Below, in pieces: positions 31,981-42,379 of a stretch of 64,000 nucleotides of DNA. Origin of the DNA: Microbacterium sp. Nx66 (GTDB taxonomy: Bacteria > Actinomycetota > Actinomycetes > Actinomycetales > Microbacteriaceae). The stretch is from the NCBI RefSeq assembly GCF_904066215.1, contig NZ_LR880474.1, positions 1,054,001 to 1,118,000 of the forward strand, given 5' to 3'. Under the pieces are notes generated by a model that saw nothing but the letters and a program-made list of their open reading frames with translations, did not search any database and was not told the origin of the DNA. A program made the translations under genes and the position numbers. The first letter of the stretch is position 1, and the number at the start of each line of letters is the position of its first letter.

Positions 31981-32844
31981 TCACTTGAGCAGGCGGGACA
32001 GTCGCCGGTCGGCGAGGACCTTGCCGCCGGTCTGACAGGTGGGGCAGTACTCTAGCGAGCGGTCGGCGAAGAAGACGCTGCGCACCTCGTCGCCGCAGAC
32101 CGGACACGCCTCGCCCCGGCGGGCGTGTACCCGCATGCCGCGGCGCTTGGCGTCCTTGAGGTCGGCCGGAGGTTTGCCCGCGGCAGCAGCGACGGCCTCG
32201 GCGAGGGTCTCCTGCATCGCCGCGAACAGCCGGTCGATCTCGGCGTCGTCCAGCGTGCCGGCGATGGCATACGGCGACATGCGGGCTGCATGCAGGATCT
32301 CGTCGGAGTAGGCGTTGCCGATACCCGCGATGACGCCCTGGTCGCGGAGCAGCCCCTTGATCTGCATCCGGCGGTCGTCGAGCAGCGCGGCGAAGGCGTC
32401 GCGGGTGAAGGACGGGTCGAGCGGATCGGGGCCGAGGCGGGCGATACCCGGCACCTCGGCGGGGTCGCGGACGACGTACACGGCGAGCGACTTCTTCGTC
32501 CCGGCCTCGGTCAGGTCGAAGCCACTGCCGTCGTCGAGGGCGATCCGCAGCGCGATGGGCGACTTGCCCGGCTTGAGGAGCGTGGTGGGCAGGGTGTCGT
32601 ACCAGCGCAGCCATCCCGCCTTCGCCAGGTGGAAGACGAGGTGCAGCTCGGGCCCGCAGGACAGCACGACGAACTTGCCGCGGCGCTCCGCCCCGGTGAT
32701 CGACGCGCCTTCCAGCGCCGAGATCGGCGGGTCGTAGGTCTTCAGCGCGGCGATCGCGGCCACGGAGGCACGGGTGATGGTGCGTCCGGTGGTGCGCTCG
32801 CCGAGGAACGCGACGAGTCCTTCGACCTCCGGCATCTCAGGCAT
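31981..32844 (-). CDS. Fpg/Nei-family DNA glycosylase
   Basis: 287 residues. The MPEMPEVE start gives the catalytic Pro2 and Glu3 after Met removal. The helix-two-turn-helix region (IKGLLRDQGVIAGIGNAYSDEIL) and the C-terminal zinc finger (CPVCGDEV ... EYCPTCQTGGK) are both present, as is a Lys in RRGKFVVL near residue 56. It excises oxidised bases and nicks the abasic site. Whether it is Fpg-like (8-oxoguanine) or Nei-like (pyrimidines) cannot be settled by eye; the lengths fit both. A CAGGAT element 6 nt before the ATG suggests a leaderless mRNA. Confidence 0.92.
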   Translation of the reverse strand: MPEMPEVEGLVAFLGERTTGRTITRASVAAIAALKTYDPPISALEGASITGAERRGKFVVLSCGPELHLVFHLAKAGWLRWYDTLPTTLLKPGKSPIALRIALDDGSGFDLTEAGTKKSLAVYVVRDPAEVPGIARLGPDPLDPSFTRDAFAALLDDRRMQIKGLLRDQGVIAGIGNAYSDEILHAARMSPYAIAGTLDDAEIDRLFAAMQETLAEAVAAAAGKPPADLKDAKRRGMRVHARRGEACPVCGDEVRSVFFADRSLEYCPTCQTGGKVLADRRLSRLLK

Positions 32845-32892
32845 GCAGCCATCCTGTCACCGGGGTCCGACGCTGTCACGCGTGGCGTGCGC

Positions 32893-33456
32893 TCAGAGCA
32901 CCGGCCACTCCACCGGCGTCCGGTCGTCGTCGCGCAGCAGCCCCGCGAGCCAGCCGTCGTCCCGACCGCGCTGGCTGGTGAGGCCCTGACGCATGGTGCC
33001 CTCGAAGCGGAAGCCGAGGGCGCGGGCGGCGCGGGCGGAGGGGACGTTGCCCACGACGGCCTGCCAGCGGATCCGGGCGAGGCCGAGCTCCGCGAAACCC
33101 CAGTCGAGCACCGCGCGCGCGGCCTCGACGAGGTAGCCGCGGCCGCGTGCGTCGGCGACGACCCAGTAGCCGAGCTCGGCATGACCCCCGGCCGGATGCT
33201 CCCCGATGTGGTGGAGGCCGACCATGCCCACGAGGACGTCGTCGGCGTAGACACCCCAGACGGTCTGCGAGCCGTCCTCCCACCACTGCTCCACGAGGGC
33301 GACGAAGTCCTCCGCGTCCTGGCGGAAGTAGGGGGAGGGCACCGTCGTCCACCGCCCGATCTCGGGGTCCTGGCAGGCCTCGGTGATCGCGTCGACGTCG
33401 GCCTCCGTCGGAGCGTGGAGGACGAGTCGTGCGGTGGTGAGGGTGACCGGAGGCAT
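32893..33456 (-). CDS. GNAT acetyltransferase (RimJ/RimL-like)
   Basis: 187 residues. TARLVLHAPTEADVDAI at the start, ELGYWVVADARGRGYLVEAARAV (acetyl-CoA pyrophosphate loop RGRGYLV) and NVPSARAARALGFRFEGTMRQ are typical of RimJ/RimL-type N-acetyltransferases, which modify protein N-termini or small amines. The start is set by a TAGGCT -10 element 6 nt upstream (complement of 33463-33468), a leaderless arrangement. Substrate unknown. Confidence 0.88.
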   Translation of the reverse strand: MPPVTLTTARLVLHAPTEADVDAITEACQDPEIGRWTTVPSPYFRQDAEDFVALVEQWWEDGSQTVWGVYADDVLVGMVGLHHIGEHPAGGHAELGYWVVADARGRGYLVEAARAVLDWGFAELGLARIRWQAVVGNVPSARAARALGFRFEGTMRQGLTSQRGRDDGWLAGLLRDDDRTPVEWPVL

Positions 33457-33478
33457 CCCTCCAGCCTAAGACGCCCGA

Positions 33479-33550
33479 CCCGGCCCCTTCGGTCCGCCCC
33501 GGCCCCTTCCGCGCGTCCGTAACGGGGTGGGAGGCACGGAAAGGGGTGGG
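33479..33550. repeat. palindromic intergenic repeat, copy 3 (rearranged)
   Basis: Between divergent GNAT and mfd. The right part (33529-33550) is the exact reverse complement of 18422-18443 in copy 2 (ACCCCTTTCCGTGCCTCC core), while the left part repeats CCCGGCCCCTTC twice. It lies just upstream of the mfd promoter. Confidence 0.75.
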
Positions 33551-33586
33551 AAAGGGAGAGTCGACCGCAGTGTCCGTGGGCGCGAT

Positions 33587-33592
33587 TAGGCT
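33587..33592 (+). promoter_or_regulatory. -10 element of leaderless mfd
   Basis: TAGGCT, then 6 nt, then the GTG start codon; no ribosome site exists, so the mRNA should begin at the start codon. Confidence 0.65.
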
Positions 33593-33598
33593 TGTCCG

Positions 33599-36500
33599 GT
33601 GACTGTTCCGGGGATTCTGCGCGCCTTGGAAGAGGCGTCTCTGTATCGTGACGCTCTCGCCTGGGCGCACACCGACGCCGACCTCGGCCTGGTCGACGGG
33701 CTCGACGCGCCCGTTCTCGCCGGTCTGCTCGCCAAGCGTGCGGCGGCCGGCCACCCGGCGGCGCTGCTGGCCGTGGTGCCCACGGGGCGCCGCGCGGAAT
33801 CGGTCGCGCAGGCCCTGGAGACCTACGTCCCGGATGCCGAGGTGCTCACCTTCCCGGCCTGGGAGACGCTGCCGCACGAGCGCCTCAGCCCCAGCCCGGA
33901 CACGGTCGGCCTGCGACTGCAGACCCTGCGCCGCGTCGCCGAATGGAGAGGCGAGCGCCCTCTCGTGGTCGTCGCCTCCGTGCGCGCCGCGCTCCAGCCC
34001 ATCGCCGGGAACCTCGGCGACATCGTGCCGCTGGAGCTGACGGTGGGCAGCCGCGGCAACGAGCTCGACCACGTCGCCGAGCAGCTCGTGGAACGGGCCT
34101 ACTCCCGCGTCGACATGGTGTCGCGACGGGGCGAGTTCGCCGTCCGCGGCGGCATCCTCGACGTCTTCCCTCCCACGTCCGAACACCCGTACCGCGTGGA
34201 GTTCTTCGGCGACGAGATCGATCAGATCCGCGCGTTCTCCGTGGCGGACCAGCGCTCGCTGCCCGGCGACGTGCCAGGCGTCGACCTCCCGCCCAGCCGC
34301 GAGCTCCTGCTCACCGCCGAGGTGCGGGAGCGGGCCAGGGCGCTCATCGGGGGCTTCCCCGCCATCAGCGGCATGCTCGAGAAGATGGCCGAGGGCATCC
34401 CGGTCGAGGGCATGGAGTCGCTGCTGCCCGCGGTCGCCGGTCCCCTCAAGTCGCTCGTCGAGTACCTGCCCGAGGGCACGGCGACCGCCGTCATCGACCC
34501 GGAGCGCTCGACCGCCCGCGCCCTCACCCTCGGCGAGACGAACCGCGAGTTCCTCGACGCCGCCTGGAGCGCGGCGACCTCGGGAGCCTCGGCCCCCATC
34601 GACCTCGGCGCCGGCGACTTCCTCACCATCGCCGATCTGCGCGAGGTCGTCCGCGACCGCGGCGGCGTGTGGTGGCGCCTGAGCCCCTTCGGGATCGGCG
34701 ACGCGACCGCGGAGAGCGTCGAGGCGGCCACCGTCATCCCCTCCTTCCACGGCAACGTCGACGGCGCGATCGCCTTCGTGGAGGCGAAGGTCGCCGACGG
34801 CTGGCGGGTGGTCGTCCTCGCGACCGGACACGGCCTCGTCGACCGTGCCCGCGACGTGCTCTCCGACCGCGGCATCGCGGCCCGGGTGGTGGAGTCGATC
34901 GCGGACGCACCGGACCCGGGGGTCGCGACCCTCACGGTGGGCGGGGTCGAGGCCGGCTTCCAGGTGCCCGAGGCGAAGCTCGCCGTCCTCACCGACAACG
35001 AGTTCTACGGCCGCACGATCGGCGGCGACCAGCGCGTCGTCAAGAAGCTCGCGTCCCGTCGGAAGAACGTCGTCGACCCGCTGCAGCTCAAGCAGGGCGA
35101 CTTCGTGGTGCACGCCACACACGGCATCGGCCGGTTCGTCGAGATGACCCAGCGCGAGGTCTCCACCGGCGGCCGCAACGCCGCGAAGTCGATCCGCGAC
35201 TACCTCGTGCTGGAGTACGCGCCGTCCAAGCGCGGCTACCCCGGCGACAAGCTGTACGTGCCCACCGACCAGCTCGACCTCCTGTCGAAGTACGTCGGCG
35301 GCGAGGCCCCGACGCTGTCGAAGATGGGCGGCAGCGACTGGGCGCAGGCCAAGGGCAAGGCGCGCAAGGCGGTCCGCGACATCGCCGTCGAGCTCGTCAA
35401 GCTCTACTCCGCCCGGATGAGCGCCAAGGGGTACGCCTTCGGCCCTGACACCCCCTGGCAGCGCGAGCTGGAGGAGGCGTTCCCGTTCGCGGAGACCCAC
35501 GACCAGCTGCAGACCATCGACGAGATCAAGGCCGACATGGAGCGGCCGATCCCGATGGACCGGCTGCTCTCGGGCGACGTCGGCTTCGGCAAGACCGAGG
35601 TCGCGGTCCGGGCGGCGTTCAAGGCCATCCAGGACGGCAAGCAGGTGGCGATGCTCGTCCCGACGACCCTGCTCGTGAAGCAGCACCTCGAGACGTTCAC
35701 GGAGCGCTTCGCCGGGTTCCCGGTCAAGGTGCGGCCGCTGTCGCGGTTCCAGACCGACAAGGAGGCGCGGCTCACCCTGCAGGGCCTGCTCGACGGCTCC
35801 GTGGACATGGTGATCGGCACGCACCGCATCCTCACGGACCAGGTGCTGTTCAAGGACCTCGGCCTCATGATCATCGACGAGGAGCAGCGGTTCGGCGTCG
35901 AGCACAAGGACGCGCTGAAGAAGATGAAGACCAACGTCGACATCCTCGCCATGAGCGCCACCCCGATCCCGCGCACCCTGGAGATGGCGGTCACCGGCAT
36001 CCGCGAGATGTCGACCCTCGCCACGCCGCCGGAGGATCGGCACCCGATCCTCTCGTTCGTCGGCCCCCGCAGCGACAAGCAGATCGCCGCCGCCATCCGC
36101 CGCGAGATCCTTCGCGAGGGCCAGGTCTTCTTCGTGCACAACCGCGTGCAGTCGATCCAGCGCGTCGCGGCGGAGCTCGCCGAGCTGGTCCCCGAGGCGC
36201 GGATCGCCGTCGCGCACGGCCAGATGGGCGAGCACGCGCTGGAGCAGGTCGTGGACGACTTCTGGGAGCGCAAGTTCGACGTCCTGGTGTCGACCACGAT
36301 CATCGAGACCGGCCTCGACATCTCCAACGCGAACACGATCATCATCGACCGCGCCGACAAGTACGGTCTGAGCCAGCTCCACCAGCTCCGCGGACGCGTG
36401 GGTCGCGGACGGGAGCGCGCCTACGCGTACTTCCTCTACGACGACATGAAGCCGCTGAGCGAGACCGCGGCCGACCGGCTGCAGACCATCGCGGTCAACA

Positions 36501-37165
36501 ACGACCTCGGCTCCGGTATGCAGGTCGCCCTCAAGGACCTCGAGCTGCGCGGTGCGGGCAACCTCCTCGGCGCCGAGCAGGCCGGACACATCGCGGGGGT
36601 CGGCTTCGACCTCTACCTGCGCATGATCGGCGAGGCCGTCGCGACCTTCCGGGGCGAGGAGGTCGAGACCGGGCAGGAGCTCCGACTCGAGCTGCCGCTC
36701 GACGCCCGCATCCCGGAGGACTACATCGACAGCGAACGCCTCCGGCTCGAGGCGTACCAGAAGCTCTCCGCCGCCTCGGCCGCGACCGCGAAGGACGACG
36801 CGATCGACCTCGTGGTGGAGGAGCTCGTCGACCGGTACGGCACGCCGCCGGACGAGGTCACCGGACTCGTGTCGATCGCGCGACTGCGGCGCCGGGCGGC
36901 CAGGGCCGGGCTCACCGACGTCGTGGCCATGGGCTCGAACCTGCGCCTCGCGCCCGCCCGTCTCGAGGACTCGATCAAGGTCCGGCTGCAGCGGCTCTAT
37001 CCGAAGGCGAAGCTCGTCTCCGGCGGGGAGGCTCTCGTCGTGCCGATGCCCACGGTGCCCGCCGCGGTCGGCGTGGGCGTGGAGCCGCTGCCCGACGCGG
37101 AGCTGCTCGCCTGGGTCGACCAGCTGTTCACCGCCATCTTCCCCGAGCCCGCCAAGCCCGAGTGA
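33599..37165 (+). CDS. mfd: transcription-repair coupling factor
   Basis: 1188 residues, full length. N-terminal UvrB-like module (VVPTGRRAESVAQALETY, FPAWETLPHERLSPSPD), RNA polymerase-interaction domain near 495 (KQGDFVVHATHGIGRFVEM), SF2 translocase with Walker A LSGDVGFGKTEVA (about 657-669), DEEQ box IIDEEQRFGVEH (about 759), RG-helix region QLHQLRGRVGRG, and a C-terminal TRCF domain. It removes RNA polymerase stalled at DNA lesions and recruits UvrA. GTG start with a leaderless promoter. Divergent from GNAT; nothing in the protein looks unusual. Confidence 0.98.
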   Translation: MTVPGILRALEEASLYRDALAWAHTDADLGLVDGLDAPVLAGLLAKRAAAGHPAALLAVVPTGRRAESVAQALETYVPDAEVLTFPAWETLPHERLSPSPDTVGLRLQTLRRVAEWRGERPLVVVASVRAALQPIAGNLGDIVPLELTVGSRGNELDHVAEQLVERAYSRVDMVSRRGEFAVRGGILDVFPPTSEHPYRVEFFGDEIDQIRAFSVADQRSLPGDVPGVDLPPSRELLLTAEVRERARALIGGFPAISGMLEKMAEGIPVEGMESLLPAVAGPLKSLVEYLPEGTATAVIDPERSTARALTLGETNREFLDAAWSAATSGASAPIDLGAGDFLTIADLREVVRDRGGVWWRLSPFGIGDATAESVEAATVIPSFHGNVDGAIAFVEAKVADGWRVVVLATGHGLVDRARDVLSDRGIAARVVESIADAPDPGVATLTVGGVEAGFQVPEAKLAVLTDNEFYGRTIGGDQRVVKKLASRRKNVVDPLQLKQGDFVVHATHGIGRFVEMTQREVSTGGRNAAKSIRDYLVLEYAPSKRGYPGDKLYVPTDQLDLLSKYVGGEAPTLSKMGGSDWAQAKGKARKAVRDIAVELVKLYSARMSAKGYAFGPDTPWQRELEEAFPFAETHDQLQTIDEIKADMERPIPMDRLLSGDVGFGKTEVAVRAAFKAIQDGKQVAMLVPTTLLVKQHLETFTERFAGFPVKVRPLSRFQTDKEARLTLQGLLDGSVDMVIGTHRILTDQVLFKDLGLMIIDEEQRFGVEHKDALKKMKTNVDILAMSATPIPRTLEMAVTGIREMSTLATPPEDRHPILSFVGPRSDKQIAAAIRREILREGQVFFVHNRVQSIQRVAAELAELVPEARIAVAHGQMGEHALEQVVDDFWERKFDVLVSTTIIETGLDISNANTIIIDRADKYGLSQLHQLRGRVGRGRERAYAYFLYDDMKPLSETAADRLQTIAVNNDLGSGMQVALKDLELRGAGNLLGAEQAGHIAGVGFDLYLRMIGEAVATFRGEEVETGQELRLELPLDARIPEDYIDSERLRLEAYQKLSAASAATAKDDAIDLVVEELVDRYGTPPDEVTGLVSIARLRRRAARAGLTDVVAMGSNLRLAPARLEDSIKVRLQRLYPKAKLVSGGEALVVPMPTVPAAVGVGVEPLPDAELLAWVDQLFTAIFPEPAKPE

Positions 37166-37193
37166 CCCGGGCGGCGGTCGCGGCCGCCTCCGC

Positions 37194-37281
37194 CGTGCAC
37201 GACTGCGGAGCCCGCGGACGACACGCCGTCGCCGGCGGCTCGGGTCCGGCGTGTCGGTGATGATCTCCGAAGTCGTGCACG
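37194..37281. repeat. nested inverted repeat after mfd
   Basis: Outer arms of 17 nt (37194-37210 and 37265-37281, CGTGCACGACTGCGGAG with one mismatch) enclose an inner ACACGCCG/CGGCGTGT pair. The 88-bp element lies between mfd and the promoter of the next gene, on the same strand. It could end mfd transcription, but the layout resembles a miniature palindromic element. Confidence 0.75.
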
Positions 37282-37298
37282 CCGCAGACGCCGGGGGC

Positions 37299-37304
37299 TA
37301 GTCT
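37299..37304 (+). promoter_or_regulatory. -10 element of leaderless carbonic anhydrase-like gene
   Basis: TAGTCT followed by 6 nt and the ATG at 37311; no ribosome site. Confidence 0.65.
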
Positions 37305-37310
37305 GGCCGC

Positions 37311-37907
37311 ATGTTGTACGAGCACCTCGGGGCTCGCCCCCGCATCCACGACACCGCCGTCGTCGCTCCCACCGCCGTCATCTCCGGCGACGTGGAGCTC
37401 GGACCCGGCTGCCAGGTGCTGCACGGCGCCGTCATCACCGCGGAGGGCGGCCCCATCACCCTCGGGGCGCACGTCATCGTCATGGAGAACGCGCTGATCA
37501 GGGCGACCGCGGCCAACGCCGTGCACATCGGTGCGCACACCCTCGTCGGCACGCTGGCGAGCATCGCGGGGGCCACCGTGGGCGAGGAGGTGTTCTTCGC
37601 GTCCGGGGCCCGGGTCTTCAACGGGGCGCTCGTCGGGGACCGCTGCGAGGTGCGGGTCAACGCCATCGTGCATCGCCGGGCCGTGCTGCCGTCGGGGACG
37701 GTGGTGCCGATCGGCTGGGTCGCGGTGGGGGATCCCGTGCAGCTGCTCTCGCCCGACAGGGACGCGGAGATCGCGGCGGCACAGCCCGAGCTCGACTTCC
37801 CCGGACACGTTTTCGGCGTCGACCGGGACACTCCCGACCTCATGGTCCAGCTCACGGAGCGCTACGGCAGCTCCCTCGCGCGGCACGCCGACGACCGCCA
37901 GGTCTGA
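37311..37907 (+). CDS. gamma-type carbonic anhydrase-like hexapeptide protein
   Basis: 198 residues with a left-handed beta-helix signature: repeated (V/I)xxxA/G hexapeptides through ISGDVELGPGCQVLHGAVITAEGG and VHIGAHTLVGTLASIAGATVGEE. Trimeric gamma carbonic anhydrases bind zinc by three His; His candidates near 41, 66 and 71 (LHGAV, VHIGAH) may serve, but the exact pattern is not certain. Homologues without activity act as acyltransferases or scaffolds. Leaderless start at 37311. Convergent with gdhA through a long terminator. Confidence 0.78.
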   Translation: MLYEHLGARPRIHDTAVVAPTAVISGDVELGPGCQVLHGAVITAEGGPITLGAHVIVMENALIRATAANAVHIGAHTLVGTLASIAGATVGEEVFFASGARVFNGALVGDRCEVRVNAIVHRRAVLPSGTVVPIGWVAVGDPVQLLSPDRDAEIAAAQPELDFPGHVFGVDRDTPDLMVQLTERYGSSLARHADDRQV

Positions 37908-37917
37908 CCGCACACCC

Positions 37918-37976
37918 TTCGAATCGTCCGATTGGTCGCATTCCGGCCGGATTCACGACCAATCAGGCGATTCGAA
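37918..37976. terminator. long bidirectional stem-loop
   Basis: Arms TTCGAATCGTCCGATTGGTCG-type of 21 nt (37918-37938 and 37956-37976) with two mismatches and a 17-nt loop, between convergent genes. AT-richer than the surrounding DNA. Confidence 0.8.
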
Positions 37977-37981
37977 CCGGG

Positions 37982-39436
<1,455 letters not shown>

Positions 39437-39484
39437 CTAGCGTCGGCGACGAGGGCCTCCGCGCACGCGGCGGGAGGGCTCGGG

Positions 39485-42301
39485 TCACCCGGTGTTCTGC
39501 AGGCCGGCGGCAACCCCGCTGACGGACAGGAGGAGCAGGCGCTGCTGTTCGGCGTCGGCCCCCGATCCCTCCGGCTGCTCCGGCGCGGACCGGAGCGCGC
39601 GGAGCGCCCGCAGCTGCAGGAGCGAGAGGGCGTCGACGTACGGGCTGCGCAGCTGCACGGCCCGCTGCAGCACGGGCTTGTTCTCCAGCAGGCCCTCGCC
39701 ACCGGTGAGGCGGATGACCCAGCGGCGGGTGAGCGCGAGCTCGTCGAGCACCAGGGCGGCGAGGTCGTCGCGGTCGCCGAGGGCGAGGTACTGCCGGGCG
39801 ATGCGCTCGTCGGTCTTGGCGAGGCTCATCGCGACGTTGTCGACCATCGTGCGCAGCAGCGGCCACTCGCGGTAGGCCTCCGCCAGCAGCTCCTCGTCGC
39901 CGACGGCCTCGAGCGCGGTGCCGAGCCCGAACCAGCCCGCGAGGTTGATGCGGGCCTGCGTCCACGCGAACACCCAGGGGATGGCCCGGAGGTCCTCCAG
40001 CGACTCGACCGAGAGGCCGCGGCGGGCGGGACGCGAGCCGAGCGCGAGCAGGCCGATCTCCTCCATCGGGGTCACGGTGGCGAACCACGGGGCGAAGCCC
40101 TCGGCCTTGACGAGCGCGAAGAACCGCTCGCGCGAGGCGGCGTCCATGGTCGCGGCGACATCGGCGTAGCGGGCTGCTGCGCTGCTGGTGCGTTCCTCGA
40201 CCGTGGGGGACGAGGCGAGCAGCGTCGCCGCGGCGACCTGGTCGATGTGCCGCATCGCGATCGCGGGCTCGCCGTAGCGGGCGAAGATGACCTCGCCCTG
40301 CTCGGTGAGCTTGAACCGGCCGTCGACGGAGTGCGGGGGCTGCGCGAGGATCGCCGAGTTCGCGGGACCGCCGCCGCGGCCGAGCGCACCGCCGCGGCCG
40401 TGGAAGAGGGTCAGTTCGATGCCGGACTCCTGCGCCCAGCGGGCGATCTTCTCCTGCGCCGTGTACAGCGCCAGGTTCGCGGCGACGGGCCCGACGTCCT
40501 TGGAGGAGTCGGAGTAGCCGAGCATGACCTCCAGCCGGTTCCCTGTGGCGGCCATCCGCTCGCGGAACTCGGGGAAGGTGACGGCCTCGGCGAGGATCTC
40601 CGGGGCGGCCTGGAGGTCGGCGAAGGTCTCGAACAGGGGCACGACGTCGAGCACCGGGGCGTCGTCGCCGAGCGCGTGGCGGGCGAGGCGGTGCACGTTC
40701 GCGAGGTCGGAGGCCGCCTGTGTGAAGGAGACGACGTAGCGGCCCGCGGCGCGAAGCCCCCGGTCGCGCTGGATGTCCGCGATCGCGCGGAACACCTCCA
40801 GCACCTCCTCCGTCTGCGTGCTGATCGCCCCGCCGGCCTCCAACTCGGCCAGAGCCTTCGCGTGCACCTGGGAGTGCTGGCGCACCTCGAGCTCCGTGAG
40901 GTGGAAGCCGTAGGTCTCGACCTGCCAGATCAGGTGCTGCACGCCCCCGAAGGCGTGGCGGCGGGCTCCGGCGGCGACGAGGGAGGACTGCACGGCGCGC
41001 AGCTCCGCGAGCAGCTCTTCGGGACCGGTGTAGCCCTCGTCGTCTCCGCGGCGGGTGGCCGCCACGCGGCGGGCCATGACGAGGACGACACGGCGGTGCG
41101 GCTCGTCGGGCGAGCGGGCTGCGAGTTCGTCGGCGACCGCCGGCTCTGCGGCCGCGAAACGCTCCCAGAGCGCGATGACGCCGGTGCTGGGCGGGGTGTC
41201 GTCGGCGGCGAGCGTGAGGGTGCGGCCGATCCGGTCGAGTGCCCGCTCGAGCCCGCGGAGCACGTGGTCGGAGGCGATCTGCGACGCCTCACGGGTCACG
41301 GCGGCCGTGACGAACGGGTTGCCGTCGCGGTCGCCGCCGACCCAGGAGCCGATACGCACGAACGCGGGGACGACCGGAGCGCTGGCGCCGGACTCCTCGC
41401 CGCGGAGGGCGTCGTCGATCCGGCGGTAGACGTGCGGGACCGTGGTGAACAGCGTCTCGTCGAAGACGCCCATGACGGTGCGCACCTCGTCGGTCGGGGA
41501 GGGCTTCTGTGCGCGCAGCGGCGCCGTCCGCCAGAGGGTGTCGATCTCCTCGAGCATCCGGCGGCGGGCCCGGTGCTCCTCGGAGCCGCCGACGCTCGCC
41601 GCGTCGTGCTGGGTGAGCAGCTCGGAGAGGCGGCGGATGCTCGACGAGACGGCGCGTCGACGGGCCTCGGTCGGGTGCGCCGTGAAGACCGGGTGGAAGC
41701 GCAGGCCGTCCAGACGCCGGCGGGCCTCGTCGTCGCCGACCTCCTCGCGCAGCCGCGCATACGCCCCCGCGACCGTGTCCGTCGCCTGGGTCCCTGAGCC
41801 TGTCGAAGGGCCCGAGCCCCCCTGGGTCCCTGAGCCTGTCGAAGGGCCCGTGCCCCCCTGGGTCCCTGAGCCTGTCGAAGGGCCCGTGCCCCCCTGGGTC
41901 CCTGAGCCTGTCGAAGGGCTCGGCTGTCCCGCCCGCTCCCGGAGCACGCGCACGCGCTGGTGCTCCTCGGCGAGGTTCACGAGGTGGAAGTAGCAGGTGA
42001 ACGCCCTGGCGACCTCGTCGGCGCGGGCGATCGTGAAGGAGTCGGCGATCGCCGCGGCGCGGTCGAACGCGTCGGAGCTGTGGTCCTCGTAGGCCTGGAT
42101 CGTCGCGAGGCGCAGGCGCTCGACGTCCTCGAAGAGGTCGTCGCCGCCGGCTTCGCGGAGCACCTGGCCGAGGAGCTGGCCCAGCATCCGCACGTCGGAG
42201 CGCATGGCATCGGGGATGCCGCGACCGGCTTCGAAACGACCGATCACGCGGATGGCCTCGGTGGGCGTCGGCTCGGAGAAAGCGGGGGAATCGGGGGTCA
42301 C
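39485..42301 (-). CDS. ppc: phosphoenolpyruvate carboxylase with in-frame tandem-repeat insert
   Basis: 938 residues. Conserved catalytic stretches: VFTAHPTEARRR (about 204-215, catalytic His), GSWVGGDRDGNPFV, MLGYSDSSKDVGP, FHGRGGALGRGGGP and the C-terminal GLQNTG. It carboxylates PEP to oxaloacetate, replenishing the TCA cycle. Residues 127-174, between N-terminal helices, are four copies of a 12-residue unit (PSTGSGTQGGTG) encoded by a 36-bp tandem repeat; homologues have no such segment. The frame is kept. GTG start with a TACTCT -10 element 6 nt upstream, so leaderless; the open frame continuing upstream is spurious. Confidence 0.95.
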   Translation of the reverse strand: MTPDSPAFSEPTPTEAIRVIGRFEAGRGIPDAMRSDVRMLGQLLGQVLREAGGDDLFEDVERLRLATIQAYEDHSSDAFDRAAAIADSFTIARADEVARAFTCYFHLVNLAEEHQRVRVLRERAGQPSPSTGSGTQGGTGPSTGSGTQGGTGPSTGSGTQGGSGPSTGSGTQATDTVAGAYARLREEVGDDEARRRLDGLRFHPVFTAHPTEARRRAVSSSIRRLSELLTQHDAASVGGSEEHRARRRMLEEIDTLWRTAPLRAQKPSPTDEVRTVMGVFDETLFTTVPHVYRRIDDALRGEESGASAPVVPAFVRIGSWVGGDRDGNPFVTAAVTREASQIASDHVLRGLERALDRIGRTLTLAADDTPPSTGVIALWERFAAAEPAVADELAARSPDEPHRRVVLVMARRVAATRRGDDEGYTGPEELLAELRAVQSSLVAAGARRHAFGGVQHLIWQVETYGFHLTELEVRQHSQVHAKALAELEAGGAISTQTEEVLEVFRAIADIQRDRGLRAAGRYVVSFTQAASDLANVHRLARHALGDDAPVLDVVPLFETFADLQAAPEILAEAVTFPEFRERMAATGNRLEVMLGYSDSSKDVGPVAANLALYTAQEKIARWAQESGIELTLFHGRGGALGRGGGPANSAILAQPPHSVDGRFKLTEQGEVIFARYGEPAIAMRHIDQVAAATLLASSPTVEERTSSAAARYADVAATMDAASRERFFALVKAEGFAPWFATVTPMEEIGLLALGSRPARRGLSVESLEDLRAIPWVFAWTQARINLAGWFGLGTALEAVGDEELLAEAYREWPLLRTMVDNVAMSLAKTDERIARQYLALGDRDDLAALVLDELALTRRWVIRLTGGEGLLENKPVLQRAVQLRSPYVDALSLLQLRALRALRSAPEQPEGSGADAEQQRLLLLSVSGVAAGLQNTG
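41786..41926 (-). repeat. 36-bp tandem repeat inside ppc
   Basis: Three full 36-bp units (41786, 41822, 41858) plus a 33-bp fourth. Each contains the core CCCTGAGCCTGTCGAAGG, part of a 23-bp stretch identical to one in ribE. The units are nearly identical to each other, indicating recent expansion. Because 36 is a multiple of three the reading frame survives any copy number. Confidence 0.95.
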
Positions 42302-42307
42302 CCTCCG

Positions 42308-42313
42308 AGAGTA
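42308..42313 (-). promoter_or_regulatory. -10 element of leaderless ppc
   Basis: Minus-strand TACTCT, 6 nt (CGGAGG), then GTG. The GGAGG is too close to the start codon to serve as a normal ribosome site. Confidence 0.6.
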
Positions 42314-42366
42314 GCCGGGTGGATCGGGGTGTCCCGCACGCATGACGACCGTGTGACATCCCGGCC

Positions 42367-42372
42367 TACGAT
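42367..42372 (+). promoter_or_regulatory. -10 element of leaderless nhaA
   Basis: TACGAT followed by 7 nt and the ATG at 42380. An alternative ATG at 42371 overlaps this box and would lie upstream of the expected transcription start. Confidence 0.6.
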
Positions 42373-42379
42373 GGACGGG

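Noticed and set aside
32876..36589. Very long minus-strand open frame (1237 codons) opposite mfd
   Set aside because: It is the antisense shadow of mfd; composition is His/Arg/Gly/Asp-rich and it would run through the GNAT gene in another frame.
37311..37907. Certain carbonic anhydrase assignment
   Set aside because: The hexapeptide fold is clear but the three zinc His cannot be fixed by eye, so the call is kept to carbonic anhydrase-like.
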